Positions 19,501-36,280 of a stretch of DNA of 64,000 nt are shown piece after piece. The DNA is taken from positions 421,001 through 485,000 of the forward strand of contig JAKOON010000003.1 in the NCBI GenBank assembly GCA_022577435.1, given 5' to 3'. The position numbers and the translations under genes were made by a program. The notes beneath the pieces were generated by a model that worked only from the letters and a program-made list of their open reading frames with translations, made no database searches and was not told the origin of the DNA. Numbering within the stretch: the stretch's first letter is position 1; each line of letters begins with the position of its first letter. The DNA is from Embiotoca jacksoni. Its lineage: Eukaryota; Chordata; Actinopteri; Embiotocidae.

Positions 19501-22500
19501 ACACACTTCACACAACACACTTCAGACAACACACTTCACACAACACTTCACACAACACACTTCACGCAACACACTTCATGCAACACACTTCACACAACAC
19601 ACTTCAGACAACACACTTCACACAACACACTTCAGACAACACACTTCACACAACACACTTCACACAACACACTTCAGACAACACACTTCACACAACACTC
19701 TTCATACAACAAGCTTCACACAACACACTTCAGACAACACACTTCACACAACACTTCACACAACAAACTTCACGCAACACACTTCATGCAACACACTTCA
19801 CACAACACACTTCAGACAACACACTTCACACAACACACTTCAGACAACACACTTCACACAACACACTTCACACAACACACTTCAGACAACACACTTCACA
19901 CAACACTTCACACAACACACTTCACGCAACACACTTCATGCAACACACTTCACACAACACACTTCAGACAACACACTTCACACAACACACTTCAGACAAC
20001 ACACTTCACACAACACACTTCACACAACACACTTCAGACAACACACTTCACACAACACACTTCACACAACACACTTCAAGCAACACACTTCACGCAACAC
20101 ACTTCACACAACACACTTCACACAACACACTTCAGACAACACACTTCACACAACACTTCACACAACACACTTCACGCAACACACTTCATGTATGCAACAC
20201 ACTTCACACAACACACTTCACACAACACACTTCACACAACACACTTCAAGCAACACACTTCACGCAACACACTTTACACAACACACTTCATACAACACAC
20301 TTCAGACAACACACTTCACACAACACACTTCACACAACACACTTCATACAACACACTTCAGACAACACACTTCACACAACACACTTCATACAACACACTT
20401 CACACAACACACTTCACACAACACACTTCACGCAACACAGTTCACACAACTCACTTCAGACAACACACTTCACACAACACACTTCATATAACAGACTTCA
20501 TACAACACACTTCACACAACACACTTCAGACAACACACTTCACACAACACACTTCACACAACACACTTCAAGCAACACACTTCACGCAACACACTTCACA
20601 CAACACACTTCACACAACACACTTCAGACAACACACTTCACACAACACACTTCATGCATGCAACACACTTCACACAACACACTTCACACAACACACTTCA
20701 CACAACACACTTCAAGCAACACACTTCACGCAACACACTTTACACAACACACTTCACACAACACACTTCAGACAACACACTTCACACAACACTTCACACA
20801 ACACACTTCACGCAACACACTTCATGCAACACACTTCACACAACACACTTCAGACAACACACTTCACACAACACACTTCATACAACACACTTCAGACAAC
20901 ACACTTCACACAACACACTTCATACAACACACTTCACACAACACACTTCACACAACACACTTCACACAACACACTTCACACAACACACTTCAAGCAACAC
21001 ACTTCACGCAACACACTTCACACAACACACTTCACACAACACACTTCAGACAACACACTTCACACAACACTTCACACAACACACTTCACGCAACACACTT
21101 CATGCAACACACTTCACACAACACACTTCAGACAACACACTTCACACAACACACTTCAGACAACACACTTCACACAACACACTTCACACAACACACTTCA
21201 GACAACACACTTCACACAACACTCTTCATACAACACGCTTCACACAACACACTTCAGACAACACACTTCACACAACACTTCACACAACAAACTTCACGCA
21301 ACACACTTCATGCAACACACTTCACACAACACACTTCAGACAACACACTTCACACAACACACTTCAGACAACACACTTCACACAACACACTTCACACAAC
21401 ACACTTCAGACAACACACTTCACACAACACTTCACACAACACACTTCACGCAACACACTTCATGCAACACACTTCACACAACACACTTCAGACAACACAC
21501 TTCACACAACACACTTCAGACAACACACTTCACACAACACACTTCACACAACACACTTCAGACAACACACTTCACACAACACACTTCACACAACACACTT
21601 CAAGCAACACACTTCACGCAACACACTTCACACAACACACTTCACACAACACACTTCAGACAACACACTTCACACAACACTTCACACAACACACTTCACG
21701 CAACACACTTCATGTATGCAACACACTTCACACAACACACTTCACACAACACACTTCACACAACACACTTCAAGCAACACACTTCACGCAACACACTTTA
21801 CACAACACACTTCATACAACACACTTCAGACAACACACTTCACACAACACACTTCACACAACACACTTCATACAACACACTTCAGACAACACACTTCACA
21901 CAACACACTTCATACAACACACTTCACACAACACACTTCACACAACACACTTCACACAACACACTTCACACAACACACTTCAAGCAACACACTTCACGCA
22001 ACACACTTCACACAACACACTTCACACAACACACTTCAGACAACACACTTCACACAACACTTCACACAACACACTTCACGCAACACACTTCATGCAACAC
22101 ACTTCACACAACATACTTCAGACAACACACTTCACACAACACACTTCAGACAACACACTTCACACAACACACTTCACACAACACACTTCAGACAACACAC
22201 TTCACACAACACTCTTCATACAACACGCTTCACACAACACACTTCACACAACACACTTCAGGCTACACACTTCACGCAACACACTTCACACAACACACTT
22301 CAGACAACACACTTCACACAACACACTTCATATAACAGACTTCATACAACACACTTCACACAACACACTTCAAGCAACACACTTCACGCAACACACTTCA
22401 CACAACACACTTCACACAACACACTTCAGACAACACACTTCACACAACACTTCACACAACACACTTCACGCAACACACTTCATGCAACACACTTCACACA

Positions 22501-25500
22501 ACACACTTCAGACAACACACTTCACGCAACACACTTCATACAACACACTTCACACAACTAACTTCAGGCTACACACTTCACGCAACACAGTTCACACAAC
22601 TCACTTCAGACAACACACTTCACACAACACACTTCATATAACAGACTTCATACAACACACTTCACACAACACACTTCAGACAACACACTTCACACAACAC
22701 ACTTCACACAACACACTTCAAGCAACACACTTCACGCAACACACTTCACACAACACACTTCACACAACACACTTCAGACAACACACTTCACACAACACAC
22801 TTCACACAACACACTTCAGACAACACACTTCACACAACACTTCACACAACACACTTCACGCAACACACTTCATGCAACACACTTCACACAACACACTTCA
22901 GACAACACACTTCACACAACACACTTCATACAACACACTTCAGACAAAACATTTCACACAACACACTTCAGGCAACACACTTCATACAACACACTTCACA
23001 CAACACACTTCATACAACAGACTTCATACAAAACATTTCACACAACACACTTCAGGCAACATACTTCTCGCAACACACTTCACACAACACACTTCACACA
23101 ACACTCTTCATACAACACGCTTCACACAACACACTTCAGACAACACACTTCAGGCTACACACTTCACGCAACACAGTTCACACAACTCACTTCAGACAAC
23201 ACACTTCACACAACACACTTCATATAACAGACTTCATACAACACACTTCACACAACACACTTCAGACAACACACTTCACACAACACACTTCACACAACAC
23301 ACTTCAAGCAACACACTTCACGCAACACACTTCACACAACACACTTCACACAACACACTTCAGACAACACACTTCACACAACACTTCACACAACACACTT
23401 CACGCAACACACTTCATGCATGCAACACACTTCACACAACACACTTCAGACAACACACTTCACACAACACACTTCATTCAACACACTTCACACAACACAC
23501 TTCACACAACACACTTTAGACAACACACTTCACACAACACTTCACACAACACACTTCACGCAACACACTTCATGCAACACACTTCACACAACACACTTCA
23601 GACAACACACTTCACACAACACACTTCATACAACACACTTCACACAACACACTTCACACAACACTTCAGACAACACACTTCATACAACACACTTCACACA
23701 ACACACTTCAGGCAACACACTTCACGCAACACACTTCACACAACACACTTCAGACAACACACTTCACACAACACACTTCACACAACACACTTCAGACAAC
23801 ACACTTCACACAACACTCTTCATACAACACGCTTCACACAACACACTTCACACAACACACTTCAGGCTACACACTTCACGCAACACACTTCACACAACAC
23901 ACTTCAGACAACACACTTCACACAACACACTTCATACAACAGACTTCATACAACACACTTCACACAACACACTTCAGACAACACACTTCACACAACACAC
24001 TTCACACAACACACTTCACACAACACTTGACACAACACACTTCACGCAACACACTTCATGCAACACACTTCACTCAACACACTTCAGACAACACACTTCA
24101 CACAACACACTTCATACAACACACTTCACACAACACACTTCATACAACACACTTCACACAACACACTTCACACAACACACTTCACACAACACACTTCAAG
24201 CAACACACTTCACGCAACACACTTCACACAACACACTTCACACAACACACTTCAGACAACACACTTCACACAACACTTCACACAACACACTTCACGCAAC
24301 ACACTTCATGCAACACACTTCACACAACACACTTCAGACAACACACTTCACACAACACACTTCATACAACACACTTCACACAACACACTTCACACAACAC
24401 ACTTCAGACAACACACTTCACACAACACTCTTCATACAACACGCTTCACACAACACACTTCACACAACACACTTCAGGCTACACACTTCACGCAACACAC
24501 TTCACACAACACACTTCAGACAACACACTTCACACAACACACTTCATATAACAGACTTCATACAACACACTTCACACAACACACTTCAGACAACACACTT
24601 CACACAACACACTTCACACAACACACTTCAAGCAACACACTTCACGCAACACACTTCACACAACACACTTCACACAACACACTTCAGACAACACACTTCA
24701 CACAACACTTCACACAACACACTTCACGCAACACACTTCATGCAACACACTTCACACAACACACTTCAGACAACACACTTCACACAACACACTTCATACA
24801 ACACACTTCACACAACACACTTCACACAACACACTTCAGACAACACACTTCACACAACACTTCACACAACACACTTCACACAACACACTTCATACGACAG
24901 ACTTCACACAAAACATTTCACACAACACACTTCAGGCAACACACTTCACACAACACACTTCACACAACACACTTCATACAACAGACTTCATACAAAACAT
25001 TTCACACAACACACTTCAGGCAACATACTTCTCGCAACACACTTCACACAACACACTTCACACAACACACTTTATACAACAGACTTCCTACAAAACATTT
25101 CACACAACACATTTCACACAACACACTTCACGCAACACACTTCCCACCACACACTTCACACAACACACTTCAGACAACACACTTCAGACAACACACTTCA
25201 CACAACACTTCACACAACACACTTCAGACAACACACTTCACACAACACTTCACACAACACACTTCACGCAACACACTTCATGCAACACACTTCACACAAC
25301 ACACTTCAGACAACACACTTCACACAACACACTTCATACAACACACTTCAGACAACACACTTCACACAACACACTTCATACAACACACTTCACACAACAC
25401 ACTTCAGACAACACACTTCACACAACACTTCACACAACACACTTCACGCAACACACTTCATGCAACACACTTCACACAACACACTTCAGACAACACACTT

Positions 25501-28500
25501 CACACAACACACTTCAGACAACACACTTCACACAACACACTTCACACAACACACTTCAGACAACACACTTCACACAACACTCTTCATACAACACGCTTCA
25601 CACAACACACTTCACACAACACACTTCAGGCTACACACTTCACGCAACACACTTCACACAACACACTTCAGACAACACACTTCACACAACACACTTCATA
25701 TAACAGACTTCATACAACACACTTCACACAACACACTTCAAGCAACACACTTCACGCAACACACTTCACACAACACACTTCACACAACACACTTCAGCCA
25801 ACACACTTCACACAACACTTCACACAACACACTTCACGCAACACACTTCATGCAACACACTTCACACAACACACTTCAGACAACACACTTCACGCAACAC
25901 ACTTCATACAACACACTTCACACAACTAACTTCAGGCTACACACTTCACGCAACACACTTCACACAACACACTTCACACAACACACTTCAGACAACACAC
26001 TTCACACAACACTTCACACAACACACTTCACGCAACACACTTCATGCATGCAACACACTTCACGCAACACACTTCCCACCACACACTTCACACAACACAC
26101 TTCAGACAACACACTTCAGACAACACACTTCACACAACACTTCACACAACACACTTCAGACAACACACTTCACACAACACTTCACACAACACACTTCACG
26201 CAACACACTTCATGCAACACACTTCACACAACACACTTCAGACAACACACTTCACACAACACACTTCATACAACACACTTCAGACAACACACTTCACACA
26301 ACACACTTCATACAACACACTTCACACAACACACTTCACACAACACACTTCACACAACACACTTCACACAACACACTTCAAGCAACACACTTCACGCAAC
26401 ACACTTCACACAACACACTTCACACAACACACTTCAGACAACACACTTCACACAACACTTCACACAACACACTTCACGCAACACACTTCATGCAACACAC
26501 TTCACACAACACACTTCAGACAACACACTTCACACAACACACTTCAGACAACACACTTCACACAACACACTTCACACAACACACTTCAGACAACACACTT
26601 CACACAACACTCTTCATACAACACGCTTCACACAACACACTTCACACAACACACTTCAGGCTACACACTTCACGCAACACACTTCACACAACACACTTCA
26701 GACAACACACTTCACACAACACACTTCATATAACAGACTTCATACAACACACTTCACACAACACACTTCAAGCAACACACTTCACGCAACACACTTCACA
26801 CAACACACTTCACACAACACACTTCAGACAACACACTTCACACAACACTTCACACAACACACTTCACGCAACACACTTCATGCAACACACTTCACACAAC
26901 ACACTTCAGACAACACACTTCACGCAACACACTTCATACAACACACTTCACACAACTAACTTCAGGCTACACACTTCACGCAACACAGTTCACACAACTC
27001 ACTTCAGACAACACACTTCACACAACACACTTCATATAACAGACTTCATACAACACACTTCACACAACACACTTCAGACAACACACTTCACACAACACAC
27101 TTCACACAACACACTTCAAGCAACACACTTCACGCAACACACTTCACACAACACACTTCACACAACACACTTCAGACAACACACTTCACACAACACACTT
27201 CAGACAACACACTTCACACAACACTTCACACAACACACTTCACGCAACACACTTCATGCAACACACTTCACACAACACACTTCAGACAACACACTTCACA
27301 CAACACACTTCATACAACACACTTCAGACAAAACATTTCACACAACACACTTCAGGCAACACACTTCATACAACACACTTCACACAACACACTTCATACA
27401 ACAGACTTCATACAAAACATTTCACACAACACACTTCAGGCAACATACTTCTCGCAACACACTTCACACAACACACTTCACACAACACTCTTCATACAAC
27501 ACGCTTCACACAACACACTTCAGACAACACACTTCAGGCTACACACTTCACGCAACACAGTTCACACAACTCACTTCAGACAACACACTTCACACAACAC
27601 ACTTCATATAACAGACTTCATACAACACACTTCACACAACACACTTCAGACAACACACTTCACACAACACACTTCACACAACACACTTCAAGCAACACAC
27701 TTCACGCAACACACTTCACACAACACACTTCACACAACACACTTCAGACAACACACTTCACACAACACTTCACACAACACACTTCACGCAACACACTTCA
27801 TGCAACACACTTCACTCAACACACTTCAGACAACACACTTCACACAACACACTTCATACAACACACTTCAGACAACACACTTCACACAACACACTTCATA
27901 CAACACACTTCACACAACACACTTCACACAACACACTTCACACAACACACTTCAAGCAACACACTTCACGCAACACACTTCACACAACACACTTCACACA
28001 ACACACTTCAGACAACACACTTCACACAACACTTCACACAACACACTTCACGCAACACACTTCATGCAACACACTTCACACAACACACTTCAGACAACAC
28101 ACTTCACACAACACACTTCATACAACACACTTCACACAACACACTTCACACAACACACTTCAGACAACACACTTCACACAACACTCTTCATACAACACGC
28201 TTCACACAACACACTTCACACAACACACTTCAGGCTACACACTTCACGCAACACACTTCACACAACACACTTCAGACAACACACTTCACACAACACACTT
28301 CATATAACAGACTTCATACAACACACTTCACACAACACACTTCAGACAACACACTTCACACAACACACTTCACACAACACACTTCAAGCAACACACTTCA
28401 CGCAACACACTTCACACAACACACTTCACACAACACACTTCAGACAACACACTTCACACAACACTTCACACAACACACTTCACGCAACACACTTCATGCA

Positions 28501-30489
28501 ACACACTTCACACAACACACTTCAGACAACACACACTTCACACAACACACTTCACACAACCAACTTCAAACGACAGGACTTCACACAAAACATTTCACAC
28601 AACACACTTTCAGGCAACACACTTCACACAACACACTTCACACAACACACTTCATACAACAGACTTCATACAAAACATTTCACACAACACACTTCAGGCA
28701 ACACACTTCATACAACACACTTCACACAACACACTTCACAACTACACTTCACACACACGACTCATACAAAACATTTCACACAACACACTTCAGCAACATC
28801 AACACTCTCAGCAACACACTTCACACAACACACGTTCTTACAAGCAGAGACTCTACAAATTTCACACAACACACTTCACACAACACACTTCATCAACACC
28901 TTCCACACACTTCACACAACACACTTCAGACAACACACTTCAGACAACACACTTCACACAACACTTCACACAACACACTTCAGACAACACACTTCACACA
29001 ACACTTCACACAACACACTTCACGCAACACACTTCATGCAACACACTTCACACAACACACTTCAGACAACACACTTCACACAACACACTTCATACAACAC
29101 ACTTCAGACAACACACTTCACACAACACACTTCATACAACACACTTCACACAACACACTTCAGACAACACACTTCACACAACACTTCACACAACACACTT
29201 CACGCAACACACTTCATGCAACACACTTCACACAACACACTTCAGACAACACACTTCACACAACACACTTCAGACAACACACTTCACACAACACACTTCA
29301 CACAACACACTTCAGACAACACACTTCACACAACACTCTTCATACAACACGCTTCACACAACACACTTCACACAACACACTTCAGGCTACACACTTCACG
29401 CAACACACTTCACACAACACACTTCAGACAACACACTTCACACAACACACTTCATATAACAGACTTCATACAACACACTTCACACAACACACTTCAAGCA
29501 ACACACTTCACGCAACACACTTCACACAACACACTTCACACAACACACTTCAGCCAACACACTTCACACAACACTTCACACAACACACTTCACGCAACAC
29601 ACTTCATGCAACACACTTCACACAACACACTTCAGACAACACACTTCACGCAACACACTTCATACAACACACTTCACACAACTAACTTCAGGCTACACAC
29701 TTCACGCAACACACTTCACACAACACACTTCACACAACACACTTCAGACAACACACTTCACACAACACTTCACACAACACACTTCACGCAACACACTTCA
29801 TGCATGCAACACACTTCACGCAACACACTTCCCACCACACACTTCACACAACACACTTCAGACAACACACTTCAGACAACACACTTCACACAACACTTCA
29901 CACAACACACTTCAGACAACACACTTCACACAACACTTCACACAACACACTTCACGCAACACACTTCATGCAACACACTTCACACAACACACTTCAGACA
30001 ACACACTTCACACAACACACTTCATACAACACACTTCAGACAACACACTTCACACAACACACTTCATACAACACACTTCACACAACACACTTCACACAAC
30101 ACACTTCACACAACACACTTCACACAACACACTTCAAGCAACACACTTCACGCAACACACTTCACACAACACACTTCACACAACACACTTCAGACAACAC
30201 ACTTCACACAACACTTCACACAACACACTTCACGCAACACACTTCATGCAACACACTTCACACAACACACTTCAGACAACACACTTCACACAACACACTT
30301 CAGACAACACACTTCACACAACACACTTCACACAACACACTTCAGACAACACACTTCACACAACACTCTTCATACAACACGCTTCACACAACACACTTCA
30401 CACAACACACTTCAGGCTACACACTTCACGCAACACACTTCACACAACACACTTCAGACAACACACTTCACACAACACACTTCATATAA
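16578..30489 (+). repeat. Higher-order block present three times (offsets 9,466 and 3,756 bp)
   Basis: A 690-bp block with a fixed order of unit variants occurs at 16,578-17,267, 26,044-26,733 and 29,800-30,489. Each copy starts at the same rare pair: a CATGCATG unit followed by units with CTTCCCACC. Flanking blocks keep the 9,466-bp offset (14,592-16,463 with 24,058-25,929) and the 3,756-bp offset (26,490 with 30,246). The array therefore grew by copying multi-kilobase blocks, not only single units. Confidence 0.75.
28525..28910 (+). repeat. Indel-rich, irregular patch of the 14-bp array
   Basis: Regular 14/12-bp phasing breaks down here. Single-base insertions and deletions (CAACCAACTTC, GACAGGACTTC, ACACTTTCAGG, CTTCAGCAACATCAAC) are frequent, while the flanks are regular. 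The paralogous block 3,756 bp to the left (about 24,770-25,155) has the same order of units without these indels. The pattern looks like uncorrected consensus errors or a poorly resolved join; true local decay is the alternative. Confidence 0.7.
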
Positions 30490-33400
30490 CAGACTTCATA
30501 CAACACACTTCACACAACACACTTCAAGCAACACACTTCACGCAACACACTTCACACAACACACTTCACACAACACACTTCAGACAACACACTTCACACA
30601 ACACTTCACACAACACACTTCACGCAACACACTTCATGCAACACACTTCACACAACACACTTCAGACAACACACTTCACGCAACACACTTCATACAACAC
30701 ACTTCACACAACTAACTTCAGGCTACACACTTCACGCAACACAGTTCACACAACTCACTTCAGACAACACACTTCACACAACACACTTCATATAACAGAC
30801 TTCATACAACACACTTCACACAACACACTTCAGACAACACACTTCACACAACACTTCACACAACACACTTCACGCAACACACTTCATGCAACACACTTCA
30901 CACAACACACTTCAGACAACACACTTCACACAACACACTTCATACAACACACTTCAGACAAAACATTTCACACAACACACTTCAGGCAACACACTTCATA
31001 CAACACACTTCACACAACACACTTCATACAACAGACTTCATACAAAACATTTCACACAACACACTTCAGGCAACATACTTCTCGCAACACACTTCACACA
31101 ACACACTTCACACAACACTCTTCATACAACACGCTTCACACAACACACTTCAGACAACACACTTCAGGCTACACACTTCACGCAACACAGTTCACACAAC
31201 TCACTTCAGACAACACACTTCACACAACACACTTCATATAACAGACTTCATACAACACACTTCACACAACACACTTCAGACAACACACTTCACACAACAC
31301 ACTTCACACAACACACTTCAAGCAACACACTTCACGCAACACACTTCACACAACACACTTCACACAACACACTTCAGACAACACACTTCACACAACACTT
31401 CACACAACACACTTCACGCAACACACTTCATGCATGCAACACACTTCACACAACACACTTCAGACAACACACTTCACACAACACACTTCATTCAACACAC
31501 TTCACACAACACACTTCACACAACACACTTTAGACAACACACTTCACACAACACTTCACACAACACACTTCACGCAACACACTTCATGCAACACACTTCA
31601 CACAACACACTTCAGACAACACACTTCACACAACACACTTCATACAACACACTTCACACAACACACTTCACACAACACTTCAGACAACACACTTCATACA
31701 ACACACTTCACACAACACACTTCAGGCAACACACTTCACGCAACACACTTCACACAACACACTTCATACAACACACTTCAGACAAAACATTTCACACAAC
31801 ACACTTCAGGCAACACACTTCATACAACACACTTCACACAACACACTTCATACAACAGACTTCATACAAAACATTTCACACAACACACTTCAGGCAACAT
31901 ACTTCTCGCAACACACTTCACACAACACACTTCACACAACACTCTTCATACAACACGCTTCACACAACACACTTCAGACAACACACTTCAGGCTACACAC
32001 TTCACGCAACACAGTTCACACAACTCACTTCAGACAACACACTTCACACAACACACTTCATATAACAGACTTCATACAACACACTTCACACAACACACTT
32101 CAGACAACACACTTCACACAACACACTTCACACAACACACTTCAAGCAACACACTTCACGCAACACACTTCACACAACACACTTCACACAACACACTTCA
32201 GACAACACACTTCACACAACACTTCACACAACACACTTCACGCAACACACTTCATGCATGCAACACACTTCACACAACACACTTCAGACAACACACTTCA
32301 CACAACACACTTCATTCAACACACTTCACACAACACACTTCACACAACACACTTTAGACAACACACTTCACACAACACTTCACACAACACACTTCACGCA
32401 ACACACTTCATGCAACACACTTCACACAACACACTTCAGACAACACACTTCACACAACACACTTCATACAACACACTTCACACAACACACTTCACACAAC
32501 ACTTCAGACAACACACTTCATACAACACACTTCACACAACACACTTCAGGCAACACACTTCCCGCAACACACTTCACACAACACACTTCAGACAACACAC
32601 TTCACACAACACACTTCACACAACACACTTCAGACAACACACTTCACACAACACTCTTCATACAACACGCTTCACACAACACACTTCACACAACACACTT
32701 CAGGCTACACACTTCACGCAACACACTTCACACAACACACTTCAGACAACACACTTCACACAACACACTTCATACAACAGACTTCATACAACACACTTCA
32801 CACAACACACTGCAGACAACACACTTCACACAACACACTTCACACAACACACTTCAAGCAACACACTTCACGCAACACACTTCACACAACACACTTCACA
32901 CAACACACTTCAGACAACACACTTCACACAACACTTGACACAACACACTTCACGCAACACACTTCATGCAACACACTTCACTCAACACACTTCAGACAAC
33001 ACACTTCACACAACACACTTCATACAACACACTTCAGACAACACACTTCACACAACACACTTCATACAACACACTTCACACAACACACTTCACACAACAC
33101 ACTTCACACAACACACTTCAAGCAACACACTTCACGCAACACACTTCACACAACACACTTCACACAACACACTTCAGACAACACACTTCACACAACACTT
33201 CACACAACACACTTCACGCAACACACTTCATGCAACACACTTCACACAACACACTTCAGACAACACACTTCACACAACACACTTCATACAACACACTTCA
33301 CACAACACACTTCACACAACACTCTTCAGACAACACACTTCACACAACACTCTTCATACAACACGCTTCACACAACACACTTCACACAACACACTTCAGG

Positions 33401-36280
33401 CTACACACTTCACGCAACACACTTCACACAACACACTTCAGACAACACACTTCACACAACACACTTCATATAACAGACTTCATACAACACACTTCACACA
33501 ACACACTTCAGACAACACACTTCACACAACACACTTCACACAACACACTTCAAGCAACACACTTCACGCAACACACTTCACACAACACACTTCACACAAC
33601 ACACTTCAGACAACACACTTCACACAACACTTCACACAACACACTTCACGCAACACACTTCATGCAACACACTTCACACAACACACTTCAGACAACACAC
33701 TTCACACAACACACTTCATACAACACACTTCACACAACACACTTCACACAACACACTTCAGACAACACACTTCACACAACACTTCACACAACACACTTCA
33801 CACAACACACTTCATACGACAGACTTCACACAAAACATTTCACACAACACACTTCAGGCAACACACTTCATACAACACTTCACACAACACACTTCACACA
33901 ACACTTCACACAACACACTTCACACAACACACTTCATACGACAGACTTCACACAACACACTTCACACAACACACTTCAGACAACACACTTCACACAACAC
34001 TTCACACAACACACTTCACACAACACACTTCATACAACAGACTTCATACAAAACATTTCACACAACACACTTCAGGCAACATACTTCTCGCAACACACTT
34101 CACACAACACACTTCACACAACACACTTCATACAACAGACTTCCTACAAAACATTTCACACAACACACTTCACACAACACACTTCACGCAACACACTTCC
34201 CACCACACACTTCACACAACACACTTCAGACAACACACTTCACACAACACACTTCACACAACACTTCATACAACACACTTCACACAACACACTTCAGGCA
34301 ACACACTTCACACAACACACTTCAGACAACACACTTCACACAACACTCTTCAGACAACACACTTCAGACAACACACTTTAGACAACACACTTCACACAAC
34401 ACTTCACACAACACACTTCACACAACACACTTCATACAACACACTTCATACAACACACTTCAGACAACACACTTCACACAACACACTTCAGACAACAGAC
34501 TTCACACAACACACTTCATGCACCACACTTCACACAACACACTTCAGACAACACACTTCACACAACACACTTCAGACAACACACTTCACACAACACACTT
34601 CAGACAACACACTTCACACAACACACTTCACACAACACACTTCACACAACACACTTCAGACAACACACTTCACACAACACACTTCACACAACACACTTCA
34701 CACAACACTCTTCACACAACACACTTCACACAACACACTTCAGACAACACACTTCACACAACACACTTCAGACAACACACTTCACACAACACACTTCACA
34801 CAACACTCTTCACACAACACACTTCACACAACACACTTCAGACAACACACTTCACACAACACACTTCATGCAACACACTTCACACAACACACTTCAGACA
34901 ACACACTTCACACAACACACTTCATACAACACACTTCACACAACACACTTCACACAACACACTTCAGACAACACACTTCACACAACACTCTTCATACAAC
35001 ACGCTTCACACAACACACTTCACACAACACACTTCAGGCTACACACTTCACGCAACACACTTCACACAACACACTTCAGACAACACACTTCACACAACAC
35101 ACTTCATATAACAGACTTCATACAACACACTTCACACAACACACTTCAGACAACACACTTCACACAACACACTTCACACAACACACTTCAAGCAACACAC
35201 TTCACGCAACACACTTCACACAACACACTTCACACAACACACTTCAGACAACACACTTCACACAACACTTCACACAACACACTTCACGCAACACACTTCA
35301 TGCAACACACTTCACACAACACACTTCAGACAACACACTTCACACAACACACTTCATACAACACACTTCACACAACACACTTCACACAACACACTTCAGA
35401 CAACACACTTCACACAACACTTCACACAACACACTTCACACAACACACTTCATACGACAGACTTCACACAAAACATTTCACACAACACACTTCAGGCAAC
35501 ACACTTCATACAACACACTTCACACAACACACTTCATACAACAGACTTCATACAAAACATTTCACACAACACACTTCAGGCAACATACTTCTCGCAACAC
35601 ACTTCACACAACACACTTCACACAACACACTTCATACAACAGACTTCCTACAAAACATTTCACACAACACACTTCACACAACACACTTCATACAACAGAC
35701 TTCATACAAAACATTTCACACAACACACTTCAGGCAACATACTTCTCGCAACACACTTCACACAACACACTTCACACAACACACTTCATACAACAGACTT
35801 CCTACAAAACATTTCACACAACACACTTCACACAACACACTTCAGACAACACACTTCACACAACACACTTCACACAACACTTCATACAACACACTTCACA
35901 CAACACACTTCAGGCAACACACTTCACACAACACACTTCAGACAACACACTTCACACAACACTCTTCAGACAACACACTTCAGACAACACACTTTAGACA
36001 ACACACTTCACACAACACTTCACACAACACACTTCACACAACACACTTCATACAACACACTTCATACAACACACTTCAGACAACACACTTCACACAACAC
36101 ACTTCAGACAACAGACTTCACACAACACACTTCATGCACCACACTTCACACAACACACTTCAGACAACACACTTCACACAACACACTTCAGACAACACAC
36201 TTCACACAACACACTTCACACAACACACTTCAGACAACACACTTCACACAACACACTTCAGACAACACACTTCAGACAAC
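30435..36280 (+). repeat. Copy 1 of a 5.85-kb tandem duplication
   Basis: This block matches 36,281-42,176 unit by unit. Anchors at 30,481, 30,721, 31,081, 31,430, 32,254 and 32,966 recur exactly 5,846 bp later. Anchors from 34,868 on recur 5,860 bp later, so one extra 14-bp unit separates the copies. To the left of about 30,435 the unit variants stop matching, which places the junction. A smaller 824-bp duplication (31,430 and 32,254) lies inside. Confidence 0.8.
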
